A stretch of DNA of 14,410 nucleotides, from the NCBI GenBank assembly GCA_016876055.1, contig VHDM01000029.1, positions 1 through 14,410 on the forward strand, written 5' to 3'. Shown here in pieces: positions 1-5,214 of this stretch (position 1 is the first letter of the stretch; every line of letters starts with the position of its first letter). The notes below the pieces were generated by a model that saw only the letters and a program-made list of their open reading frames with translations, made no database searches and was not told where the DNA came from. Origin of the DNA: Verrucomicrobiota bacterium. GTDB lineage: Bacteria > Verrucomicrobiota > Verrucomicrobiia > Methylacidiphilales > Verrucolacustridaceae. The position numbers and the translations under genes were made by a program.

Positions 1-429
1 CAGATCGCCGCCAAACCGGGCATTCTGACCCACAAGGAAAAGCCGGACTATGGCACCTGCGTTGATATCGTCACGCAGGCCGCCTTGCGCCAAATGATCG
101 TGCCCGCCCTGCTCCCGGTCCTTTTTGTCGTCGGCGTGGCCGCCATCCCCGGCCTGGGCCCGGTCGTCCTGGGCGGAGTTCTCGTGGGCACGATTGTCAC
201 CGGGCTGTTTGTCGCCATCGCCATGACCTCATCCGGCGGGGCATGGGACAATGCCAAAAAGTTTATTGAGGAAGGCAATTTCGGGGGTAAAGGTTCGCCC
301 GCCCATGCCGCCGCCGTGACCGGCGACACCGTGGGAGACCCCTATAAGGACACGGCCGGCCCGGCGATCAACCCCATGATCAAAGTCGTCAATATCGTCG
401 CCATTCTTGTCATTCCCATTTTTTTCTAG
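1..429 (+). CDS. hppA: Membrane-bound proton/sodium-translocating pyrophosphatase, C-terminal part
   Basis: The reading frame is open from base 1 to the TAG at 427-429 and gives the last 142 residues of a membrane pyrophosphatase; the start and most of the protein lie outside the window. These integral membrane enzymes hydrolyse pyrophosphate and pump H+ (or Na+) across the cytoplasmic membrane. The family's C-terminal signature is intact: a GGAWDNAKK motif, GGKGS, then [19 protein letters not shown], which holds conserved Asp and Lys residues of the pyrophosphate/Mg site, followed by a last hydrophobic helix ([12 protein letters not shown]). Whether it is K+-dependent or pumps Na+ cannot be told, because the deciding residues are upstream. 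It converges with the actP-like gene, leaving only 31 bp between the two stop codons. Family assignment is secure. Confidence 0.96.
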   Translation, partial: QIAAKPGILTHKEKPDYGTCVDIVTQAALRQMIVPALLPVLFVVGVAAIPGLGPVVLGGVLVGTIVTGLFVAIAMTSSGGAWDNAKKFIEEGNFGGKGSPAHAAAVTGDTVGDPYKDTAGPAINPMIKVVNIVAILVIPIFF

Positions 430-437
430 CTCGAACG

Positions 438-450
438 GGGGTCAGACCCC
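438..450. repeat. Perfect GGGGTC-A-GACCCC palindrome between convergent genes
   Basis: A 6-bp perfect inverted repeat around a single A fills part of the 31-bp gap between the stop codons of hppA (plus) and the actP-like gene (minus). As RNA it would fold as a very short GC stem in either direction. It has no flanking T-run on either strand, so it is not a classic Rho-independent terminator. It could still stop or stall transcription from both sides, or be one copy of a dispersed palindromic (REP-like) element; one copy alone cannot show this. Confidence 0.5.
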
Positions 451-460
451 AGCCGAAGTC

Positions 461-2026
461 TTAATGGTCGGTCGCCTTTTCCGCCCCTAATCCCGTCTGG
501 GCTCTGACCGTCAACTCCACAAACCTTTCCTCCGACGGTTGCTCCTTCGATAACACCGTGCCCAGCCAAGTGGCCAGCAGGCCGAGCGGAATGCTGAGCA
601 GGGCCGGATTCTTCAAAGGAAAAATCGGATCCTTCATGAAGTCCGGACTCACCAGGATCAGCCCGATGCTGGAGACCAGCCCGGTCCCCAGCCCCCAGAC
701 CGCTCCAGCGGTGGTGAATCTCTTCCAAAAAAGCGAGGCCAGCATCACCGGTAGATTGGCACTGGCCGCCACGGCAAAGGCCAGTCCAACCAGAAAGGCC
801 ACATTCACCGACGGCCCTAGCAAAATGGCAACACCCATGGAGGCCGCCCCGACCACAAAGGCGGTGATTCTGGCCACTTTGACTTCCTCCCCCGGTCGAG
901 ACTCCCTGCCATGGTGAATCACGTTCACAAAGAAATCGTGGGCGAAACTCGTGCTGGCCCCGATCGTCAAACCCGCCACCACCGCCAAGATCGTAGCAAA
1001 AGCGACCGCACTGATAAACGCGAAGAAAACCTCGCCCCCCAGCAGTCGGGCCAATTCCGGGGCGGCCATGTTGGTCCCACCGTTGACTCTCACATAGTCA
1101 GGTCCGAGCAGGCTGGCCGCCCCAAATCCAAAAAACGTGGTCATGATGTAGAAGGCCCCGATAATCAGCATCGCCCAAACCACGCTGACGCGAGCGGTTT
1201 TAGCGTCCGGAACGGTGTAAAACCGGATCAGGATGTGGGGCAAGCCGGCCGTGCCGAAGAGCAGGGCCATGCCCAGGGAAATCTGGTCCCAGGGGTTTTT
1301 AAAAATCAGGCCCGGGTGGAGAAAATTCCGGGTGACCGTCTCCCCGCTCGGTCCCGTCGAGGAAATGGCTGTCAGCGACGCGAAAAATTCACCCAACCTG
1401 AAATTGAACTTTTGTAGAACCAAGTAGCTTAAAAACAGGCTCCCGCTGATGAGCAGGACCGCCTTGATGATCTGGACCCAGGTCGTGGCCAGCATTCCGC
1501 CAAAGACGACATAGACCACCATCAGGACCCCCACCCCGATCACGGCCGCTTCGTACGGGATTCCCGGGATCAACTGGCGCACCAACACCCCCGCTCCCAC
1601 CATCTGGGCGATCATGTAAAAGAGGGAAACCGTCAGGGTGCTGACGGAGGCCACCGCCCGGACCGGCTTCGGGCTGAGCCGGAAGGCCAACACATCGGCC
1701 ATAGTGTATTTGCCGGTGTTGCGGAGCGGTTCCGCCACCAAAAACAGCACCGTCAGGTACGCCACCAAAAATCCGACAGAATAAAGAAAACCGTCGTACC
1801 CGTTCATCGCAATCATGCCGGCGATCCCGAGAAAGCTGGCCGCACTCATATAGTCCCCCGCTATGGCCAGGCCGTTCTGCCACCCGGTGATCCGGCGACC
1901 GGCCGCAAAGTAAGCGCTGGCACCTTTCGATTGGCGGGCACTGAAAAAGGTAATAACGAGCGTGGCCGCGACAAAGGCCAAGAACATCCAGAGGGCCGTG
2001 TTGGCCTGATCCACGATGGCGATCAT
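461..2026 (-). CDS. actP: ActP-like solute:sodium symporter (SSS family, acetate/monocarboxylate permease)
   Basis: A 521-residue polytopic membrane protein of the solute:sodium symporter family, closest in pattern to cation/acetate symporter ActP. Twelve or more hydrophobic helices are visible. The N-terminal block YFAAGRRITGWQNG, GDYMSAASFLG and the helix carrying EPLRNTGKYTMADVLAFR are typical of ActP. It would import acetate or a related short monocarboxylate with Na+. Length is near the family norm (E. coli ActP is about 549). The ATG at 2026 overlaps the stop of the upstream DUF485 gene by four bases (ATGA), as in the yjcH-actP pair, and the ActP similarity begins right after it. An in-frame ATG 49 codons further up would put an unrelated, Gly/Arg-rich leader inside the DUF485 gene and is rejected. 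The exact substrate is inferred from the family and the DUF485 partner; no acetyl-CoA synthetase gene is in view. Confidence 0.9.
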   Translation of the reverse strand: MIAIVDQANTALWMFLAFVAATLVITFFSARQSKGASAYFAAGRRITGWQNGLAIAGDYMSAASFLGIAGMIAMNGYDGFLYSVGFLVAYLTVLFLVAEPLRNTGKYTMADVLAFRLSPKPVRAVASVSTLTVSLFYMIAQMVGAGVLVRQLIPGIPYEAAVIGVGVLMVVYVVFGGMLATTWVQIIKAVLLISGSLFLSYLVLQKFNFRLGEFFASLTAISSTGPSGETVTRNFLHPGLIFKNPWDQISLGMALLFGTAGLPHILIRFYTVPDAKTARVSVVWAMLIIGAFYIMTTFFGFGAASLLGPDYVRVNGGTNMAAPELARLLGGEVFFAFISAVAFATILAVVAGLTIGASTSFAHDFFVNVIHHGRESRPGEEVKVARITAFVVGAASMGVAILLGPSVNVAFLVGLAFAVAASANLPVMLASLFWKRFTTAGAVWGLGTGLVSSIGLILVSPDFMKDPIFPLKNPALLSIPLGLLATWLGTVLSKEQPSEERFVELTVRAQTGLGAEKATDH

Positions 2027-2337
2027 TCCTTGGGATCCGCGCCGAATTTTCTGAGCAAGCGGTGCTCCTGCCGGTCCCAACCGGCCGCCGCCCAGACATA
2101 GAGAAAGGCCAATCCCCAGGTCATGAAAAACTGCGACAGGGCGAACAGATAGGCCACATTGACCTTGCCCCACACCTCCTTTTGCATCAGTTCAGGAAAC
2201 CAGCCCGCCCCTACGGGTAGAGCGAAATAATACACGATAAAAAACAAGGTGGCAGGGACGATTAGGCCGGCTTTATTTCGGACAAGGCTGACAAATTCAG
2301 GATCCTTTGAAATTCTTTCAGAGATTTTGTCTTTCAC
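2023..2337 (-). CDS. DUF485 (YjcH-like) small membrane protein
   Basis: A 104-residue DUF485 protein: a charged N-terminus (KDKISERISKDPEFVSLVRN), one helix (AGLIVPATLFFIVYYFAL), a short loop, a second helix (VAYLFALSQFFMTWGLAFLYVW) and a basic tail. This two-helix layout with the FFMTWGLAFLYVWAA stretch is standard for DUF485, which is encoded almost always just before an ActP-type symporter, as here with a 4-bp ATGA overlap. Its biochemical role is not established; it is thought to be a partner of the permease. It starts with GTG at 2337. A GGAG lies about 13 bases upstream, inside the end of the TauE gene, whose stop is only 4 bases away, so translation is probably coupled along the unit. 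Confidence 0.9.
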   Translation of the reverse strand: MKDKISERISKDPEFVSLVRNKAGLIVPATLFFIVYYFALPVGAGWFPELMQKEVWGKVNVAYLFALSQFFMTWGLAFLYVWAAAGWDRQEHRLLRKFGADPKE

Positions 2338-2341
2338 GGAC

Positions 2342-3028
2342 TTAGCAGATCACTCCCGAAGCTAAGCCTAGGCCAAACCCCATTAAGGCAATCCCGATAA
2401 TCCTTCGAAATGCCGCTACAGGCATCTTGCGCAATCCGATCCGCCCGGCCCACAGCCCCACCAACGCTCCGGCGATGCCTGCTCCCACCACGGACCATGG
2501 AATTGAACTTCCCAACGATTGAAACAACTGCACATAGACCGCGATCCGGGTGATATCCACGCCGCAAGCCACCGCCGCCCCCGTGGCGAGAAAGGTCTCC
2601 TTGGGAAAATCCTTGCCCAGAAAAAAGGCGCTCCGCATGGCCCCTTGGTGCCCGGTGAGGCCACCAAGGAAACCGCTGACCAGCCCTCCCGTCCAAAGCG
2701 GTACTCCCCGGATCCCTTTGCCACCACCCAACAGTTCCCATCCGGAGAACCCCGCGAGGGAGAGTCCGATCGTCAGCTTGAGCGGGCAAAGCGCAAACGT
2801 TTCCCCCAAAAGCGACCATGTCCCCAGTCCTGGAACATCGGTCAGCCGGGCCAACCCCCAGGCACCAAATGCGGCCCCTCCCAAGGCTGGCACACCAAAC
2901 TGCACCAGAACCTGGCGATCCACCTGAGATCGGAGAAGAAGGAATTTTCCGAGATTATGAAACAGGTGAACCGGTGCGACCGCCGCCACCGCCAAGGCCG
3001 GCCCCATCGCCAATAAAAATACGGGCAT
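2342..3028 (-). CDS. TauE/SafE-family permease (probable anion/sulfite exporter type); true start uncertain
   Basis: Integral membrane protein of the TauE/SafE (former DUF81) family, whose studied members move sulfite, sulfoacetate or related anions. From the first ATG it has 228 residues. The second half-repeat is clear: GFLGGLTGHQGAMRSAFFLG followed by a VDITRIAVYV helix. Helices with AVAAVAPVHLFHNLGK and GALVGLWAGRIG also fit the family. The ATG at 3028 has a GGGGA eight bases upstream, so it was chosen as the formal start. However, the same frame is open upstream to base 3118 and encodes the conserved first helix, including a TFLTGFGLGTIL block just before the ATG. The full protein would therefore be about 258 residues, but that stretch has no ATG, GTG or TTG. 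The PAS gene upstream ends in the same frame. Substrate unknown. Lies between the PAS gene and DUF485-actP, apparently in one transcript. Confidence 0.8.
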   Translation of the reverse strand: MPVFLLAMGPALAVAAVAPVHLFHNLGKFLLLRSQVDRQVLVQFGVPALGGAAFGAWGLARLTDVPGLGTWSLLGETFALCPLKLTIGLSLAGFSGWELLGGGKGIRGVPLWTGGLVSGFLGGLTGHQGAMRSAFFLGKDFPKETFLATGAAVACGVDITRIAVYVQLFQSLGSSIPWSVVGAGIAGALVGLWAGRIGLRKMPVAAFRRIIGIALMGFGLGLASGVIC

Positions 3029-3118
3029 GAGAATAGTCCCCAGACCAAACCCGGTCAGAAAAGTGAGGGTGGAGGCAGCCGCGGCGCCCGCCGCAATAAA
3101 AAGCAGTGTCGCCAGAAA

Positions 3119-3646
3119 CTAGGAATTGGGTGGAGCCGACCGCGGCTGCTTCCCTTGGATGAGGAGCTGACGATGGCTGGAGGCGGACCCTTCCCGGATG
3201 TCGCTTTCCCTCTTGTCGATGAAAGTGACATCCTGCTCCAAGGCAATAAAGCCAAGGGTTTCCCCTAGCTGATTTTTAATGGGCTCCATGTAAATCTGGG
3301 CCACATAGGGGGTGGCATCCTTTTTGTAGTTGGTGATCCGGGTCTGACAGGACTTTTTCTCTTGGATCGCCCGGGTAAGCAGTTCGCGGGCGGAGGGCTC
3401 CGTCAGGGGGCCTGTCAAGAACCGCCCGGGTCGCCTCCCGACGATTTCAGGCATGGAATAAAGACACATTTTGGTAAAGGCCGGGTTACTCCAGCAAATT
3501 GCTCCATCCAGATCCGTGATGAGGATGGCCAATTCAGTATGCTCGGCCCAATCCTCAAAAACCCGGGCGGGAAACTCCCCCCAAGTAAGAGGCCAGGCGG
3601 CCCGAGCCTGGCTTGGGAATGAGGCCGGGGGGTGATGCTTTTTCAT
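3119..3646 (-). CDS. Stand-alone PAS-domain protein (LOV-like fold, no photoactive cysteine)
   Basis: A 175-residue protein with one PAS domain at roughly residues 30-142 and no kinase, GGDEF, HTH or other output domain. The C-terminal 30 residues are polar and look disordered. Motifs include ILITDLDGAICWSNPAF at the start of the fold, GRRPGRFLTG at 70-79, ITNYKKDATPY at 104-114 and GFIALEQDVT at 132-141. This is the LOV/PAS_9 pattern. LOV photoreceptors have a Cys just before RFLxG; here it is Gly74, and the second flavin-contacting Asn after the NYKKD motif is missing, while Asn106 and Gln138 remain. It may bind a ligand or cofactor but should not form the LOV photoadduct. It starts with ATG at 3646 behind a weak AAAGA. 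It leads the PAS-TauE-DUF485-actP unit, so a sensory role for transport is possible but unproven. Confidence 0.8.
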   Translation of the reverse strand: MKKHHPPASFPSQARAAWPLTWGEFPARVFEDWAEHTELAILITDLDGAICWSNPAFTKMCLYSMPEIVGRRPGRFLTGPLTEPSARELLTRAIQEKKSCQTRITNYKKDATPYVAQIYMEPIKNQLGETLGFIALEQDVTFIDKRESDIREGSASSHRQLLIQGKQPRSAPPNS

Positions 3647-3760
3647 AAATGATCTTTAGCGAAGCTCAGAATCCTGATTTTGTTTTGTTCATCCTCACCA
3701 AGAAAGCCCCGGCTTCTGGGCCGAGGGACGCCGCCGTTGTCATTGAGACCCTGCTGCCCA

Positions 3761-3781
3761 CCCTGCCTTGTCCGGGCAGGG
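3761..3781. repeat. Inverted repeat CCCTGCC-N7-GGCAGGG
   Basis: A perfect 7-bp GC-rich stem with a 7-base loop inside the spacer upstream of the PAS gene. Neither strand has a T-run after it, so it is not a standard intrinsic terminator. It could be an operator for a dimeric regulator or an mRNA leader stem. Further CCCTGC copies occur just to its left (around 3749-3754). Confidence 0.4.
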
Positions 3782-3829
3782 GTAATTTCGGCTGCCATGA
3801 GAATTTTTGGATTCATCGTGGTTGGTAAT

Positions 3830-3853
3830 ATCAAGACTACGATTAAGGTAACG
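3830..3853. repeat. Degenerate hexanucleotide tandem (4 x 6), spacer copy 1
   Basis: Read on the plus strand the stretch breaks into ATCAAG, ACTACG, ATTAAG, GTAACG. All four fit a loose six-base unit of the ATTA(A/C)G type. It is AT-richer than its surroundings and lies in non-coding DNA. The nuoI-nuoJ spacer holds a tandem of the same unit length and consensus on the opposite strand. Confidence 0.4.
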
Positions 3854-3903
3854 GGGAAGCCTGGTTGGCCAATGCTTTTTGCGACCCTGCTCTGGATCGA
3901 GTC

Positions 3904-3918
3904 CGCAGGTCCCCTGCG
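3904..3918 (-). repeat. Short stem CGCAGG-TCC-CCTGCG downstream of nuoH
   Basis: A perfect 6-bp inverted repeat with a 3-base loop, starting about 38 bases after the nuoH stop on the minus strand. Its place suits a transcript end for the nuo-ppc-nuoH unit, but no T-run follows on the minus strand, so a Rho-independent terminator is not supported. At most it may protect the 3' end. Confidence 0.3.
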
Positions 3919-3955
3919 ATCATCGGCTTTCTCTTTCCGTCTTTGCTTTCTTGGG

Positions 3956-5170
3956 TTAGCCCTTGAGGAGAAGCAGAGCTGCCACCAGGAAAATATTGGC
4001 GAAAGCCAACGGGATGAAGACTTTCCACCCCAGGCTCATTAACTGATCGTATTTAAAACGCGGCAGGGTCCACCGAATCACAATGAATAAAGCAATAAAG
4101 AAAAGGATTTTTGCCAGGAACACCCCGGCGGAAACGAAGCCGAACCACCAAGGGACGGTTTGGTTTGCCAGAAACTCCGGCAGAGCTAGCCCGAAAACCG
4201 CCTCTGGCATGGGCCGACCATTGAACCAGGGCAGCGGCAGACTCCATCCCCCCAAAAAGACCGTCACCATGACGGCTGAGGCCGACACCATGGCCGCGTA
4301 TTCCCCCAAGAAAAACAGGGCGAAGCGCATGCCGGAATATTCTGTGTGGTAACCACCGACCAGCTCCGTCTCCGCCTCAGGAAGGTCGAAGGGCAGGCGG
4401 TTGGTCTCGGCAAAGGAAGCGATCAGAAAAACCAGGAACGAGAAGGCCAGGCAACCACTCAGCAGCATTCCCCAAATCCCCCCGGCAAGGCTGGGCCAAG
4501 CCAGCCATCCGTGCTGCACCTGATAATCCACAATCTTGCCAAGATTGAGATGCCCGGTGACCAGAAACACCGGCACCACCGCGGCGCCCATCGCGATTTC
4601 ATAGGAGATGATCTGGGCGGAGGAGCGGATCCCACCCAGGAAAGGATATTTTGAGTTGGAGGCCCAACCGGCGAGGACGATTCCGTACACGCTCAACGAA
4701 ATCACGGCAAAGACGAAAAGCAGCCCCATATCCAAATTGGCGATCACCCCGGTGATTTGGAAGGCCTCCACGGTCGCCTGGTCCCAGCCCAAATGAGGCG
4801 CCATCCAGCCGGCGATGGGACGAAGATCAAACCCGGAACTGAACGGGATCACCGCCACCGTGACCAAAGCCGGAACCATCGCGAGGATCGGGGCCAGGTT
4901 GAAGTAGAATTTGTTGACGGCGGCCGGCACAAACTGCTCCTTCAGGAGAAATTTGGCGGCATCGGCCAAAGCTTGCCCAAGACCGAACAGACGGATCCGG
5001 GTGAAGGGAATCCCCACCCGATTGGGACCCAACCGGTCTTGAATCCACGCGCTAATCCTCCGTTCCGCCGTGACGCTTCCTGGCACCAGGATTAGAACCA
5101 TCCCCGCCACCACCGCCGCTTTGACCAGTGACGAAAGGAGAAAAACATATTCCGCCCCGCTGAAAAACAT
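3956..5170 (-). CDS. nuoH: NADH-quinone oxidoreductase subunit H
   Basis: A 404-residue polytopic membrane subunit of complex I that links the peripheral arm to the proton-pumping arm and forms part of the quinone chamber. Clear NuoH signatures are RLGPNRVG (residues 47-53 region), EIAMGAAVVPVFLVTG after an SSAQIISYE helix, and the acidic loop AETNRLPFDLPEAE through GGYHTEYSGMRF (about 254-283), which lines the quinone site. It is longer than E. coli NuoH (about 325), with extra sequence in the loop around residues 112-135 and near 315-345 (PLPWFNGRPMPEA); similar long forms exist elsewhere. Start ATG at 5170 has AGGG eight bases upstream. It follows ppc by 44 bp rather than lying directly before nuoI, which is unusual. 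Confidence 0.95.
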   Translation of the reverse strand: MFFSGAEYVFLLSSLVKAAVVAGMVLILVPGSVTAERRISAWIQDRLGPNRVGIPFTRIRLFGLGQALADAAKFLLKEQFVPAAVNKFYFNLAPILAMVPALVTVAVIPFSSGFDLRPIAGWMAPHLGWDQATVEAFQITGVIANLDMGLLFVFAVISLSVYGIVLAGWASNSKYPFLGGIRSSAQIISYEIAMGAAVVPVFLVTGHLNLGKIVDYQVQHGWLAWPSLAGGIWGMLLSGCLAFSFLVFLIASFAETNRLPFDLPEAETELVGGYHTEYSGMRFALFFLGEYAAMVSASAVMVTVFLGGWSLPLPWFNGRPMPEAVFGLALPEFLANQTVPWWFGFVSAGVFLAKILFFIALFIVIRWTLPRFKYDQLMSLGWKVFIPLAFANIFLVAALLLLKG

Positions 5171-5214
5171 TGCGCTACCCTAGCCGGCCCCCTCTCCCCG
5201 CCAAGGAGTGAATC

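Larger units (their letters stand above)
3647..3955. other. Non-coding spacer between nuoH and the PAS-transport unit
   Basis: About 309 bp separate the nuoH stop from the PAS gene start, both on the minus strand. Short reading frames cross it, but none has a recognisable domain, a ribosome site or a plausible composition. It holds two small GC inverted repeats and a degenerate hexanucleotide tandem, listed separately. This is where the nuo-ppc-nuoH transcript would end and where the PAS-transport unit would start, but I see neither a stem followed by a T-run nor a good -35/-10 pair on the minus strand. Confidence 0.6.

Noticed and set aside
2027..2173. 49-codon N-terminal extension of the ActP-like protein
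   Set aside because: It overlaps the DUF485 gene and gives a Gly/Leu-rich leader unlike ActP; the ATGA overlap at 2023-2026 is the natural start.
3119..3121. Amber codon read as pyrrolysine
   Set aside because: Nothing in the context (no pyl genes, no Pyl-dependent enzyme family) supports it; a start-codon problem in TauE is the simpler reading.
3643..4042. Small open frames in the nuoH-PAS spacer (63 codons minus, 120 codons plus)
   Set aside because: No recognisable domain, no ribosome site, biased composition; the plus-strand one runs into the end of nuoH.
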